Part shown: positions 1-12,984 of the stretch, in pieces | Layout of the letters: every line of letters starts with the position of its first letter | How positions within the stretch are numbered: the first letter of the stretch is position 1 | Assembly: GCF_025028335.1 (NCBI RefSeq) | Contig: NZ_JAFEUW010000001.1 | Coordinates: forward strand, 496,001 to 560,000 | From: Brachybacterium sillae | Lineage (GTDB): Bacteria; Actinomycetota; Actinomycetes; Actinomycetales; Dermabacteraceae | Length of the DNA: 64,000 nt | Direction: 5' to 3' | Made by a program: the position numbers and the translations under genes | Notes under the pieces: model-generated | Databases searched by the model: none | What the model saw: the letters and a program-made list of their open reading frames with translations, nothing else | What the model was told of the DNA's origin: nothing

Positions 1-275
1 AGGGGTGGCGGCCCACGCCTTCCGCACCCGACGGCGGGCAAACGGTCCGACTGTAACGAGTGGGTGCCCCCGCCCGGGCGACGCGCAGGCGACCCCCACA
101 AGGGACATGAGAGGGCCCGCACACGACGTGGCACATGTATCGCGCCTGGTCAGCTCAGCAAAGGCACATCGACCGCGTCCGTGTGCGCAGGTCGGTTGCC
201 ACGGCCCTCCCGTCGTCCGGATGTAACCGACTGGTCACCGGGAGTGTGGTCGGTCTCTCGTCCAGAAGCGCCGGA
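1..275. other. non-coding left edge, possible control region for a gene beyond the window
   Basis: No convincing gene is visible; the open frames here are short and overlap each other. The stretch is less uniformly GC-rich than the coding sequence around it. It holds two copies of gtccgNNtgtaac at 45-57 and 215-227. At 222-240 there are two 8-bp half-sites, TGTAACCG and GGTCACCG, separated by 3 bp, a layout resembling boxes described for the actinobacterial response regulator MtrA. The region may be the promoter of a leftward gene outside the window; that is inference. Confidence 0.35.
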
Positions 276-322
276 CGGCCGACGGGGGCGGGGCATCGTG
301 GATGCCCCGCCCCCGTCGGCCG
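276..322 (-). terminator. intrinsic terminator of the gatCAB operon
   Basis: A perfect 22-bp inverted repeat (276-297 and 301-322) closes on a 3-nt loop (298-300), about 43 nt past the gatB stop on the minus strand. There is no clear U-tract, as is common in high-GC actinobacteria. The stem is symmetrical and could also stop transcription from the other side. Confidence 0.8.
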
Positions 323-364
323 TGTCGGAGGGTCAGTGTGTCGCACAGCCGGCCGTGAGAGGCC

Positions 365-1873
365 TCAGCCCTCGACGCCGAGCTTCTCCAGGATGATCTC
401 GCGCACGCGGGCGGCGTCGGCCTGCCCGCGGGTCGCCTTCATGATCGGACCGATCAGCGCACCGATCGCCTGCACCTTCCCGCCCTGGATCTTCGCGACC
501 ACATCGGGGTTCTCGGCCAGGGCCTGATCGACGGCGGCGGTGAGCACCGAATCGTCGGAGACCACGGCCAGACCGTCTCGCTCGACGATCTGCGCCGGAT
601 CACCCTGGCCCTCGAGCACCTGGCCGAGGACCTTCTTGGCGATCTTGTCGTTGATCTTCTTGCCGTCCACGAGGCCCTGCAGCTCCGCGACCTGCGCCGG
701 GGTGACGGGCAGGGCGTCGAGGTCCGCCTCGCGCTCCTTGGCGGTCCGGGCGAGCTCACCGGTCCACCACTTGCGGGCGGCGTTCGGGGCGGCGCCAGCG
801 GCGACGGTCTGCTCGATGAGGTCGAGGGCACCGGCGTTCAGCACGTCGCGCATCTCGAGCTCCGAGAAGCCCCACTCCCCCAGCAGACGGCGGCGGCGAG
901 CGGCCGGCAGCTCCGGCAGGGAGGCACGCAGTTCCTCCACCCACTCGCGGCTCGGCGCCACCGGCACCAGATCGGGCTCGGGGAAATAGCGATAGTCCTC
1001 GGCATCGGACTTCACGCGCCCGGAGCTGGTGCTGCCGTCCTCCTCGTGGAAGTGCCGGGTCTCCTGCAGCACAGGCTGCCCCGCGTCGAGCACCGCCGCA
1101 TGGCGGGAGATCTCGTACCGCACGGTCCTCTCGATGGAGCGGAAGGAGTTGACGTTCTTCGTCTCGGTGCGAGTGCCCAGCGGAGCCTCCGGCGAGGGCC
1201 GCAGGGACACATTGATGTCGGCTCGGACGTTGCCGCGCTCCATGCGTGCCTCCGACACGTCGAGCGCACGGAAGATGTCCCGCAGGGTGCGCACATACGC
1301 CGCGGCGACCTCCGGAGCACGGGCCCCCGTGCCGACGATCGGCTTGGTGACGATCTCCACCAGCGGCACGCCCGCACGGTTGTAGTCGACCTGCGAATAC
1401 GTGGCGCCGTGGATGCGCCCGCCGGCGCCACCGACATGCGTGTTCTTGCCGGCGTCCTCCTCCATGTGGGCGCGCTCGATCTCCACGCGGACGATCTCCC
1501 CGTCCTCCAGCTCGACGTCGAGCCAGCCGTCGTAGGCGATCGGCTCGTCGTACTGCGAGGTCTGGAAGTTCTTGGTGAGATCCGGGTAGAAGTACTGCTT
1601 GCGCGCGAAGCGGCAGGACTCCGCGATCTGGCAGTTCAGCGCGAGGCCGATCTTGATCGCGTACTCCACGGCCTTCTCGTTGACCACCGGCAGGGTGCCG
1701 GGCAGCCCGAGGGACACCGGGGTGATGGCGGTGTTCGGCTCAGACGCGAACACGTTCGGGGCGCCGTCGAACATCTTGGTGGCCGTGCCCAGCTCGACGT
1801 GGACCTCGATGCCGAGGACCGGGTCATAGCGGGTGACGGCGTCGTCGTAGTCGACGAGGGCGTCGGTGCTCAT
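365..1873 (-). CDS. gatB: Asp-tRNA(Asn)/Glu-tRNA(Gln) amidotransferase subunit B
   Basis: Subunit B of the GatCAB complex, which activates mischarged Glu-tRNA(Gln) or Asp-tRNA(Asn) and converts it to Gln-tRNA or Asn-tRNA with ammonia delivered from GatA. The 502 residues match the family length. The N-terminal catalytic cradle opens with [10 protein letters not shown] near residue 21, and [15 protein letters not shown] near residue 92 is a strong family signature. The C-terminal third is the tRNA-binding YqeY-like helical domain. The ATG overlaps the gatA stop as ATGA, so translation is probably coupled. It is the last gene of gatC-gatA-gatB and is followed by a 22-bp stem terminator. Confidence 0.97.
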   Translation of the reverse strand: MSTDALVDYDDAVTRYDPVLGIEVHVELGTATKMFDGAPNVFASEPNTAITPVSLGLPGTLPVVNEKAVEYAIKIGLALNCQIAESCRFARKQYFYPDLTKNFQTSQYDEPIAYDGWLDVELEDGEIVRVEIERAHMEEDAGKNTHVGGAGGRIHGATYSQVDYNRAGVPLVEIVTKPIVGTGARAPEVAAAYVRTLRDIFRALDVSEARMERGNVRADINVSLRPSPEAPLGTRTETKNVNSFRSIERTVRYEISRHAAVLDAGQPVLQETRHFHEEDGSTSSGRVKSDAEDYRYFPEPDLVPVAPSREWVEELRASLPELPAARRRRLLGEWGFSELEMRDVLNAGALDLIEQTVAAGAAPNAARKWWTGELARTAKEREADLDALPVTPAQVAELQGLVDGKKINDKIAKKVLGQVLEGQGDPAQIVERDGLAVVSDDSVLTAAVDQALAENPDVVAKIQGGKVQAIGALIGPIMKATRGQADAARVREIILEKLGVEG

Positions 1874-3384
1874 CGGGCCGCTCCTTCCTGCAGCTGCGGG
1901 GCGCGGTCCAGCAGCGGGCCGCCCCAGCGCTCCTCCAGCAGCGCCTCCAGGGCGCCGCCGACGTGGTAGAGACGGGCGTCCTCCCTCGCGGGGGCGAGGA
2001 ACTGGATGCCCGCGGGCAGATCATCCTCCGCGAGACCCGACGGCAGGGAGATGCCCGGCACCCCGGCGAGGTTCGCGGGGATGGTGGCGATGTCGTTGAG
2101 GTACATCGCCAGCGGGTCGGAGGCCTTCTCGCCGAACCGGAAGGCGACCGTCGGCGCGGTCGGGGACGCGAGCACATCGACCGATGCGAAGGCGGCGGCG
2201 AAGTCGCGCTGCACCAGGGTGCGGACCTTCTGGGCACTGCCGTAGTAGGCGTCGTAATACCCGGCGGACAGCGCGTAGGTGCCCAGCAGGATGCGGCGCT
2301 TCACCTCGGCGCCGAAGCCCTGACCGCGGGTGGCCTTCATGACGGCCTCGGCGGTGGCGGTGCCCTCCGGCACCACCCGCAGGCCATAGCGCATGCCGTC
2401 GAACTTCGCCAGGTTGCTGGAGGCCTCCGACGGCATGATCAGGTAGTACGCCCCCAGGGCGTAGCGGAAGTTCGGGCAGCTGACCCGGATGATCTCGGCG
2501 CCCTGCTGCTCGAGCAGCGCGAGGGACTCCTCGAAGCGGGCCTTGACCTGCGGATCGAATCCGTCGCCCTCGAGCTCCTCAATCACACCGATGCGCAGAC
2601 CGGCGACATCGCGACGGCGGGCCGCGTCGGCGAGACCCGTGAGGGGTTCGGGCAGGGAGGTCGAGTCGCGGTGGTCGTGACCGCCGATGACCTCCTGCAG
2701 CAGGGCGGCGTCCTCGACGGTGCGGGTCACGGGACCGGCCTGGTCGAGGGAGCTCGCCATCGCGATGAGGCCGTAGCGGGAGACGCCGCCGTAGGTGGGC
2801 TTCACACCGACGGTGCCGGTGACGGCCGCAGGTTGACGGATGGAGCCACCGGTGTCGGTGCCGATCGCCAGCGGGGCCTCGAAGGCGCCGACCGCCGCGG
2901 CACTGCCGCCGCCGGATCCGCCGGGGATGCGGTCGCGGCCCCAGGGGTTGCGGGTGATGCCGAAGGCGCTGGTCTCGGTGGAGGAGCCCATGGCGAACTC
3001 GTCCATGTTGGTCTTGCCGAGGATCGGCAGACGGGCCGCACGCAGGTGCTCGACGAGCGTCGCGTCGTACGGAGGGACCCAGCCCTCGAGCATGCGGGAG
3101 CCGGCGGTGGTCGGCAGACCCTTGGTGACGACGACGTCCTTCACCGCGACCGGCACACCGGCCAGCGGATGGAGGTCCTCCCCGCGGCGGCGGGCCTCGT
3201 CGACGGAGCGCGCAGTGGCGAGGGCACCGTCGGCGTCGACGTGCAGGAACGCGTTCAGGTCGCCGTCCACGGCCGCGATGCGGTCCAGGTGGGCGCGGGT
3301 AAGCTCCTCGGCGGAGACCTCCCCGGCGGTGAGGGCCGCGGACTGCGCGGCGGCGGAGCGACGGATCAGATCGGTGTCGGTCAT
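1870..3384 (-). CDS. gatA: Asp-tRNA(Asn)/Glu-tRNA(Gln) amidotransferase subunit A
   Basis: Glutaminase subunit of GatCAB: hydrolyses glutamine and channels ammonia to GatB. It carries the amidase-signature Ser-cisSer-Lys triad, with the lysine in [10 protein letters not shown] near residue 80 and the serines in the [14 protein letters not shown] and [10 protein letters not shown] segments around residues 155-185. A GTG at 3390 overlaps the gatC stop, but the Shine-Dalgarno GGGGAG lies directly against it and is correctly spaced from the ATG at 3384, so the ATG is preferred (504 residues). Middle gene of the operon, overlapping gatB by 4 bp. Product call is secure; the start is uncertain by two codons. 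Confidence 0.96.
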   Translation of the reverse strand: MTDTDLIRRSAAAQSAALTAGEVSAEELTRAHLDRIAAVDGDLNAFLHVDADGALATARSVDEARRRGEDLHPLAGVPVAVKDVVVTKGLPTTAGSRMLEGWVPPYDATLVEHLRAARLPILGKTNMDEFAMGSSTETSAFGITRNPWGRDRIPGGSGGGSAAAVGAFEAPLAIGTDTGGSIRQPAAVTGTVGVKPTYGGVSRYGLIAMASSLDQAGPVTRTVEDAALLQEVIGGHDHRDSTSLPEPLTGLADAARRRDVAGLRIGVIEELEGDGFDPQVKARFEESLALLEQQGAEIIRVSCPNFRYALGAYYLIMPSEASSNLAKFDGMRYGLRVVPEGTATAEAVMKATRGQGFGAEVKRRILLGTYALSAGYYDAYYGSAQKVRTLVQRDFAAAFASVDVLASPTAPTVAFRFGEKASDPLAMYLNDIATIPANLAGVPGISLPSGLAEDDLPAGIQFLAPAREDARLYHVGGALEALLEERWGGPLLDRAPQLQEGAAR

Positions 3385-3386
3385 GG

Positions 3387-3683
3387 TCACTCCTCCCCCA
3401 GGATCTGCGGCACGGCGAAGCGGCCGTCCTCCGCGGCGGGGGCGCCGGCGAGGGCGTCCTCCTGGGACAGGGTCTCGGTGACCTCGTCCTTGCGGAACAC
3501 GTTGGTCAGGGGCAGGGGATGTGACGTCGCGGGGACATCCTCGGTGGCGACCTCGGAGACCGCGGCGACAGCGTCCATGATGGCGTCGAACTCCCCGGCG
3601 TACCGGGTGATCTCGTCGTCCGTGAGCTGGATCCGCGCGAGGTCGGCGAGGCGTGCGACGTCGTCTCGTCCGATCGAAGGCAT
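3387..3683 (-). CDS. gatC: Asp-tRNA(Asn)/Glu-tRNA(Gln) amidotransferase subunit C
   Basis: Small 98-residue subunit that wraps around and stabilises the GatA-GatB interface. The N-terminal pattern [18 protein letters not shown] and the C-terminal [15 protein letters not shown] segment are characteristic. The frame stays open upstream, but the ATG at 3683 starts the conserved sequence and sits just downstream of a TAGACT -10 box (3691-3696), so the messenger is probably leaderless. First gene of gatCAB, divergent from the small acidic gene at 3805. Order and direction match Mycobacterium tuberculosis. Confidence 0.95.
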   Translation of the reverse strand: MPSIGRDDVARLADLARIQLTDDEITRYAGEFDAIMDAVAAVSEVATEDVPATSHPLPLTNVFRKDEVTETLSQEDALAGAPAAEDGRFAVPQILGEE

Positions 3684-3690
3684 GGCTCCC

Positions 3691-3696
3691 AGTCTA
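3691..3696 (-). promoter_or_regulatory. -10 box of gatCAB
   Basis: TAGACT on the minus strand, 7 nt before the gatC ATG. The spacing places the transcription start at or beside the A of the start codon, predicting a leaderless message. No convincing -35 hexamer is visible. Confidence 0.5.
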
Positions 3697-3763
3697 GGCG
3701 TGCGGGGTGCGGGAGGTGGACGCGGGATGCCGCCGTGGACGCCGGGTGCGGGGGCCTGCCCCG

Positions 3764-3769
3764 TAGACT
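3764..3769 (+). promoter_or_regulatory. -10 box of the small acidic gene
   Basis: TAGACT on the plus strand, 35 nt upstream of the ATG at 3805, gives a short leader holding the Shine-Dalgarno AGAGGAG. It is divergent from, and about 70 bp away from, the matching TAGACT box of gatC. Confidence 0.5.
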
Positions 3770-3804
3770 GCGCAGGACGATCCCCGAGCCAGAGGAGCGC
3801 CGCC

Positions 3805-4056
3805 ATGAGCGTGGACCCGCACATCGACTACCTCTCCCACGATCCCGAGGACGGCGACACGCCCTCGGACAACCCGGAGATCCGCAAGGTCCAGGAGCTC
3901 GAGAAGCGCATGCGAGAGGCTCTGGCCACCAAGGACAACCCGATGCACGACAACGAGCGCACGATCGACCGCCTGCGCCGCTCCGGGTTCGACGACCCGA
4001 TCGAGGATGCGGCGGACGATGCCCAGGACGAGGCGGGCGCGGGCGACGCCCGCTGA
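3805..4056 (+). CDS. small acidic protein of unknown function
   Basis: An 83-residue protein I do not recognise. It is highly charged, with no membrane segment, signal peptide or cysteine. A central helical stretch (residues 28-60, with KVQELEKRMREAL) leads to an acidic tail rich in Asp, Ala and Glu. The ATG at 3805 has the Shine-Dalgarno AGAGGAG at 5-6 nt and its own TAGACT promoter. Codon third positions are strongly G/C, supporting real coding. It is a single plus-strand gene between two minus-strand genes, convergent with ligA with only 9 bp between stops. In M. tuberculosis this slot between gatC and ligA holds a different, larger plus-strand gene. Confidence 0.8.
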   Translation: MSVDPHIDYLSHDPEDGDTPSDNPEIRKVQELEKRMREALATKDNPMHDNERTIDRLRRSGFDDPIEDAADDAQDEAGAGDAR

Positions 4057-4065
4057 CCCTGTCCC

Positions 4066-7752
<3,687 letters not shown>

Positions 7753-7756
<4 letters not shown>

Positions 7757-8838
7757 GCCGTGCGCCGGGTGAGAGTGGCGGAGGCGAGCACACGGTCGCC
7801 GTCGTACAGCACCAGGGTCTGACCGGCGGCGACGCCGCGCATCGGCTGCTCCAGGGTCACGCGCACCGCGCCGTGGTCCTCCGCCTGCTCGACGATGCCG
7901 GGGACGGCTTCTCCGTGGGCGCGGATCTGGCAGGCGACGGGCCGGCCGGGTGCGAGGGGTTCGAACAGCACCGTGTCGGTGGCCTCGAGGGTGCGGGTGG
8001 AGAGCAGCTCGGCGGCGCCGACGACGACCCGGTGCCGCCGCGGGTCGATGTCGACCACGTAGCGGGGGCGGCCGTCGGGGGCAGGATCCTGCAGCCCGAG
8101 ACCGCGGCGCTGACCGATCGTGAAGCCGTGGGTGCCACGGTGCTCGCCCAGCACGCGCCCATCGGCGTCGACGATCTCCCCCGGGGACTCCCCCAGGTGC
8201 CGGCGGAGGAACCCGCGGGTGTCACCGTCGGCGATGAAACAGATGTCGTAGGAATCGGGCTTGGTGGAGATGCCCAGCCGCCGCTCATAGGCGGCCTGCC
8301 GCACCTGCTGCTTGTCCTCGAATCCGCCGAGGGGGAACACGGACGCGGCGAGCGCCTGCGGCCCCATCACCGCCAGCACGTAGCTCTGGTCCTTCGCGCG
8401 GTTCCGTGCGCGATGCAGACTGGGGGCGCCGTCCGGACCGTCATGGGCGACGCGCGCGTAGTGCCCGGTGCACACGGCGTCGAAACCGAGCAGGCGGGCA
8501 CGCTCCAGCAGGGACGCGAACTTGATGCGCTCGTTGCAGCGCACGCACGGATTGGGGGTGCGACCGGCCGCGTATTCGGCGAGGAAGTCCTCCACCACGA
8601 GATCGTGGAAGTCCTCGGAGAGGTCCCACACGTAGTAGGGGATGCCGATGCGCTCGGCGGCGACGCGGGCGTCGTCGGCGTCCTCCACGGTGCAGCAGCC
8701 GCGGGAGCCGACCCGGGTCTGCGAGGGGTCGCGCGAGAGCGCCATGTGCACGCCGGTGACGTCATGCCCGGCCTCGTGGGCGAGGGCCGCCGCGACGGCG
8801 GAGTCGACCCCGCCGCTCATCGCCGCGAGAACCTTCAT
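7753..8838 (-). CDS. mnmA: tRNA 2-thiouridylase MnmA
   Basis: Installs sulfur at position 2 of the wobble uridine in tRNAs for Lys, Glu and Gln, using ATP and persulfide sulfur. The N-terminal PP-loop SGGVDSA (residues 8-14) binds ATP. Catalytic Cys98 lies in NPCVRCNE and the second cysteine in [11 protein letters not shown] near residue 195. The start chosen is the ATG at 8838 beginning [10 protein letters not shown]; the upstream open frame is low-quality sequence overlapping the desulfurase gene. Length 361 fits the family. It overlaps its probable sulfur donor, the cysteine desulfurase, by 4 bp (ATGA). Confidence 0.95.
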
Positions 8839-10013
8839 CCGAACAGGCTCCCGACGGCCCGGGCGCGGCGCAGCGCCTCCGGGAGCGCGGCCAACGCCCG
8901 GTCGACGTCCTCCTCGGTGCTGCTCCACCCGAAGGACAGGCGCAGGGCTCCCCCGACGACGGCCGGGTCGATGCCCATCGCGTCGAGAACATGGGAGGCG
9001 CGCTGCACCCCCGCGGAGCAGGCCGATCCGGCGGAGACATCGACGCCCTGCTCATCGAGCAGGAACACCAGGGACTCGTGATGCGCTCCCGGGAAGCCGA
9101 CGCTCACGACATGGCCGGTGCGGGGGGCGTCATCACCCCCGATGACCACCACGTCGGGGGCGATCCGGAGGATCCCGGCGAGGAGCCGCTGCGACAGCCC
9201 TCGCAGCCGCGCGCTCTCCTGCTCGGCCTCGCGGAGGGTCTCGTGGACGGCGACGGCGAGGGTGCGGGCGTGGGCGGCGTCGAGGGTGCCCGAGCGCAGG
9301 CCCCGCTGCTGCCCGCCACCGGTGCTGCCGGCCTGCACCGGGGTGCCGGGGCGCACGATCAGCGCCCCGATGCCGACAGGGGCGCCGATCTTGTGGCCGG
9401 AGATGCTCATGAGGTCCACGCCCTCCCAATCGGGCAGGGCCGTGTGGCCGAGCCCCTGGACGGCGTCGGTGTGGACCAGGGTGCCGTGCTCGCGGGCCAG
9501 GCGAGAGAGCCCGGCGAGGTCCTGCACGATGCCTGTCTCGTTGTTCACCAGAGCGGCGCTGGCCACCGACACGGCCCCGTCGGCGAGCAGCTGCGCAGCC
9601 TGGTCGAGGTCCAGCACCCCGGTCGAGCGCACAGGCATCTCGCGGGCCTCGATGGCCGGGGCCAGGGAGTGTGCGGTCTGCAGCACGGCGGCGTGGTCGG
9701 TGGCGCACACGGCCACCGCGGTGCGCTCCGGGTGAGCTGCGTGGACCGCACGGGCGACCCCGCGGATCGCGAGGTTGTCCGCCTCGGTGCCGCCGGAGGT
9801 CAGCACGATCCAGGATCGGGGCACCCCGAGATCCGCGGCGAGCGATTCCAGGGACTCATCCAGCAGCGCCCTGGCGCGCCGCCCCGAGGCGTGCACCGAG
9901 GTGGGGTTGCCGACCACCTCGCTGGCCTCGAGATAGGCCTCGCGGACCGCGGGGCGCAGCTGCGTCGTCGCGGCGTGGTCGAGGTAGGCGCGGTGCGCCG
10001 GTGCGGTCACCAT
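8835..10013 (-). CDS. cysteine desulfurase, IscS/NifS family
   Basis: PLP enzyme that removes sulfur from cysteine as an enzyme-bound persulfide. Lys208 in SGHKIGAP binds PLP and Cys332 in SAGSACSAG is the persulfide carrier. The 392 residues match the family. Immediate coupling to mnmA (4-bp overlap) indicates tRNA thiolation as a main duty, as in the iscS-like/trmU pair of M. tuberculosis; a role in Fe-S assembly cannot be excluded. It overlaps the upstream TPR-like gene by 7 bp, joining the sulfur genes to the moxR-type operon. Confidence 0.95.
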   Translation of the reverse strand: MVTAPAHRAYLDHAATTQLRPAVREAYLEASEVVGNPTSVHASGRRARALLDESLESLAADLGVPRSWIVLTSGGTEADNLAIRGVARAVHAAHPERTAVAVCATDHAAVLQTAHSLAPAIEAREMPVRSTGVLDLDQAAQLLADGAVSVASAALVNNETGIVQDLAGLSRLAREHGTLVHTDAVQGLGHTALPDWEGVDLMSISGHKIGAPVGIGALIVRPGTPVQAGSTGGGQQRGLRSGTLDAAHARTLAVAVHETLREAEQESARLRGLSQRLLAGILRIAPDVVVIGGDDAPRTGHVVSVGFPGAHHESLVFLLDEQGVDVSAGSACSAGVQRASHVLDAMGIDPAVVGGALRLSFGWSSTEEDVDRALAALPEALRRARAVGSLFG

Positions 10014-10942
10014 GGCTTCTCCGGTTCTCCTGAGGGGCCGCCGTCGTCCTGGCCGTCGCCACCGTTGGCTCCCTTGTTGCGTTCCTCGAGCTCGTCCTGG
10101 CGCTTCTGCTCCTCGGGGTTCGGGCTCTGCGTCGGTTTCTCCTCCTGGGGGCCGTCGCCCTCGGGGTCATCACGGCGCGGGGGCTCGCCGCTGGGCGGTG
10201 CCGCGGACTCGGCGGGTTCGGTCGGTTCCCCGTCCTCCTGGCCGTCCTCACCCTCGTCCTGGGGGCGGGAGTCCGGGTCGCGTCCGGCCTCCTCGTCGGC
10301 GGCGCGGCGCTCCTCCTCGATGCGCTCACCGTTCTCTCCGGTGGTCTGCTCGTCCTCGTTGCCGTTGCCGCCCTGGCCCTGCTGCTGCCCCTCGTTCGGG
10401 GAGCCGCCGCCCTGGTCCTGGCCCTCGCCGCCACCGCCGCCACCGCCGGAGGCGCAGGGAGCGATGATCTCCTCGGCCTCGAACAGCCGGTCGCCACGCT
10501 GGGCCGGGTCCTCGAGGGCGAGGGCCTGGCGCTCGATCGACAGCGCCAGATTGTTGCGGATCTTGCACTCCGCGTGGGGAGGCTGGTTGAGATCCCGGCC
10601 GTTCTCCCAGCGGGTGAGTGCCTCCCGCAGCTCGGTCTCGGCGCCCGCCGGGTCCCCAGCCTGCAACAGATCGGTGCCCCGGGTGAGAGACGGCAGGTAC
10701 GGCTCGAACCAGTTCACGTGCTCGACCGGCCACAGGCGATCCGGGGCTGTGGCGTACTCCCCCGCACCATAGGCCTGGGCGTGCCAGGCCTGGGTCAGAG
10801 GCATCGACGCGAAGCGCACGGCGAGAAGGGCGAGGGCCAGCAGCGGCAGGGCGAGCACGGCGAACCAGATGCGCCGCAGGCGGCGCAGTCGTGCGACGTC
10901 CAGACCGTAGTCCTGGGGGCGTTCCTCTCGACGTCGGCTCAT
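10007..10942 (-). CDS. membrane-anchored TPR-like protein with acidic low-complexity tail
   Basis: A 311-residue protein with one transmembrane helix at about residues 26-48. A short region resembling a tetratricopeptide unit (GDPAGAETELREALTRWENG, near 96-115) follows, and the conserved-looking part ends by about residue 165. The remainder is a long disordered tail of Gly, Gln, Glu, Asp and Pro, including seven Gly in a row. Position after two VWA proteins in a moxR operon matches the BatC/BatE-type partners of aerotolerance operons. The tail probably lies outside the membrane, but its orientation is not proven. It overlaps the preceding VWA gene by 4 bp and the desulfurase by 7 bp. No specific function can be assigned. 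Confidence 0.75.
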   Translation of the reverse strand: MSRRREERPQDYGLDVARLRRLRRIWFAVLALPLLALALLAVRFASMPLTQAWHAQAYGAGEYATAPDRLWPVEHVNWFEPYLPSLTRGTDLLQAGDPAGAETELREALTRWENGRDLNQPPHAECKIRNNLALSIERQALALEDPAQRGDRLFEAEEIIAPCASGGGGGGGEGQDQGGGSPNEGQQQGQGGNGNEDEQTTGENGERIEEERRAADEEAGRDPDSRPQDEGEDGQEDGEPTEPAESAAPPSGEPPRRDDPEGDGPQEEKPTQSPNPEEQKRQDELEERNKGANGGDGQDDGGPSGEPEKPW

Positions 10943-11955
10943 CGTCGCTGTCCCTCCCCTCGTGAGTCGGTGGCTCGCTGCTGGTCCCGCTGCTGGTCAC
11001 GGGGCAGTCGACGGGTCATCTCCCCCAGCTCCCACAGGAACAGCAGCGCCAGCGGGATCGACGCCACCCAGTACCAGTCCTCGAAGCTGCGCGCCCGGGT
11101 GCTGGACTCCAACGGCACCGCCTTCAGCTCGATGCCCTCCATGGTGCCCTCGATCGCGGCCTCGGGGTCCGTCCGATGCAGATACGGCACGCCCATCTGA
11201 CCGGCGATGGTCTTCAGCTGGTTCTCGTCGATGACAGAGCGGCCCTCGGCTCCGGAACCGTCGGTGATGTACTCGCCGTCGGTCGCGCCGCCCTGGGCGC
11301 GCATCCTGCCGCCCTGGGCGGTGCCGTACCCGAGCACCGCCCCGCCGTCGACGAACTGGGCGGCCGGGGAGAACGCCTCGGATTCCTGCCCATCGGTGTT
11401 CTCGCCGTCGGAGAACACGTACACCAGGATCGAGGAGTCGGGATCCTCGGCGCGGGTCTCCTGCAGGGCGGTGATCAGCGTGGTGCGGGCGCGGTCGACG
11501 TTCGACCCCCGGGAGTACGCCGTGGGTTCCGTGGTCAGGGTGTCGATCCAGGCCTCCGCCGCCCCGGCGTCGGTGGTCAAGGGCAACTGCTGCGCCGCGA
11601 CGGAATCGAAAGCGATGATGCTGTAGCGGGAGCCCTCGGTCATCTGCATGATGCGGCGCATGTCAGCCTTCACGCCGTCCAGCCGGGGGGCGCCCTCGGC
11701 GTAGTCCTCGGCGTTCATGGAACCGGTGCGGTCCACGACGAAGAACACGTTGGCGTTCATCCGCTGCGTGGGCAGACCGTCCAGAGGCGTCGACGGGCGC
11801 ACCAGCACCACGGCCAGCAGCAGCACCATCAGCAGCCGCCGCAGCCACGACCAGCGCTGCCGGGGCCGACGCACCAGCAGCAGCAGGCACAGCGCGGCCA
11901 TCGGCACCATCAGCAGCGCGATGAGCCACCACGGGAACAGGAACTGGGGGGTCAT
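10939..11955 (-). CDS. VWA-domain membrane protein, Bat-like
   Basis: A 338-residue protein with two N-terminal membrane helices (about 8-28 and 36-53), a von Willebrand A domain and a C-terminal helix near residue 300. The metal site reads DRTGSMN rather than the usual DxSxS, with Thr at the first hydroxyl position. The ATG at 11955 overlaps the preceding VWA gene's stop (ATGA); the longer upstream frame lacks the membrane start. In Bat/MoxR systems, paired VWA proteins form membrane complexes acted on by the AAA+ ATPase MoxR; that role is inferred from family and position. Confidence 0.85.
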   Translation of the reverse strand: MTPQFLFPWWLIALLMVPMAALCLLLLVRRPRQRWSWLRRLLMVLLLAVVLVRPSTPLDGLPTQRMNANVFFVVDRTGSMNAEDYAEGAPRLDGVKADMRRIMQMTEGSRYSIIAFDSVAAQQLPLTTDAGAAEAWIDTLTTEPTAYSRGSNVDRARTTLITALQETRAEDPDSSILVYVFSDGENTDGQESEAFSPAAQFVDGGAVLGYGTAQGGRMRAQGGATDGEYITDGSGAEGRSVIDENQLKTIAGQMGVPYLHRTDPEAAIEGTMEGIELKAVPLESSTRARSFEDWYWVASIPLALLFLWELGEMTRRLPRDQQRDQQRATDSRGEGQRR

Positions 11956-12971
11956 TCGCGGGACCTCCACCCGACCAGCAGCACCGCGATCAGCGACAGC
12001 AGCGTCAACACCGCGCCGAACATCGGACGGTCCGTGCGCACCACCGTCGGAGCGGCCCCCATCACCTGCGCCTGCGTCCGCTCGATCTGCGCGATGATGC
12101 GGGGCATCGCGTTCGGGTCGTCGGAGGCGAAGACCTCCCCGCCGTGGGCGCGGGTCTCCCGCTCCAGCTCCTCGAAGCACTGCGGGCCGCATTCGAAGGC
12201 CCCGGGGTAGATGGTGTAGAGGTCCACGCCGCGGTCCTGCACCGTCTGCGCCGCCTGCGCGAGGGTGTAGATGGGTTCGCCGTTCACCTCGTTGTCGGTG
12301 GCCAGGATGATCGACCGGCTGCGATCCTCCTCGGCGCGGTCGAACTCCTGCGCACAGGATGCCAGGCCGTCCGGGACGATCGACGCCTGCTCGTCGACAC
12401 CGCGCGTGCCGGCCACGAACTCCGTGTACCGGCGGACCTTGTCCTGCGGATACTGGACGGCGCCGCTGCGGTAGCCGAACTCGTCGAAGTCGACGGCCTC
12501 GGCACCCTCCTCCAGCTGACGGCGCACCAGGTCGTAGTCATTGGTCAGCGGGAAGACGGTGCGGGAGGTGGAGTTGAAGATCGACAGCCCGATCCGCTCC
12601 CCCTGGAAGGAGTCGACCATCTCCGCGAAGGTGCGCAGGATCTGGGTGTCGTACTTGTACATCGAGCCCGAGACGTCCAGGCACAGCACGATGTCCCGGT
12701 TGGCGAACTCCGGGCTCTGCACCCGTTCGGTGGCGATCCGGCCCGACAGCACCGCGCTGGAGAGCAGACCGCACACCGCCGTGCCGACCGCCAGCACCCT
12801 CAGGATCCGCGCCAGACGACGGGAGCGGACGAAGGAGGGAAGCCGCTCCAGGAACTCGGAGTTCGCCACCAGCACGGGACGACGCCGCGGCGGACGCCGG
12901 TACAGGAACGTCAGAGCCCACACCACGATCCCCGCGAGCAGCAGCACCAGGGTGACCCACCAGAACCTCAT
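11952..12971 (-). CDS. VWA-domain membrane protein, Bat-like
   Basis: About 339 residues: an N-terminal membrane helix (3-22), a second helix near 55-75, a VWA domain with a canonical metal site DVSGSM near residue 96, and a C-terminal helix just before the stop (GAVLTLLSLIAVLLVGW). The start chosen is the ATG at 12971, since ATGA would overlap the repaired stop of the upstream gene at 12968-12970; an ATG two codons earlier (12977) is possible. It pairs with the adjacent VWA gene at 10939-11955. Probably a structural or regulatory partner of the MoxR ATPase in envelope maintenance. Confidence 0.85.
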   Translation of the reverse strand: MRFWWVTLVLLLAGIVVWALTFLYRRPPRRRPVLVANSEFLERLPSFVRSRRLARILRVLAVGTAVCGLLSSAVLSGRIATERVQSPEFANRDIVLCLDVSGSMYKYDTQILRTFAEMVDSFQGERIGLSIFNSTSRTVFPLTNDYDLVRRQLEEGAEAVDFDEFGYRSGAVQYPQDKVRRYTEFVAGTRGVDEQASIVPDGLASCAQEFDRAEEDRSRSIILATDNEVNGEPIYTLAQAAQTVQDRGVDLYTIYPGAFECGPQCFEELERETRAHGGEVFASDDPNAMPRIIAQIERTQAQVMGAAPTVVRTDRPMFGAVLTLLSLIAVLLVGWRSRE

Positions 12972-12984
12972 GACCATCGGCGGA

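Noticed and set aside
3384-3390. GTG at 3390 as the gatA start
   Set aside because: It touches the Shine-Dalgarno directly, whereas the ATG two codons later is spaced correctly.
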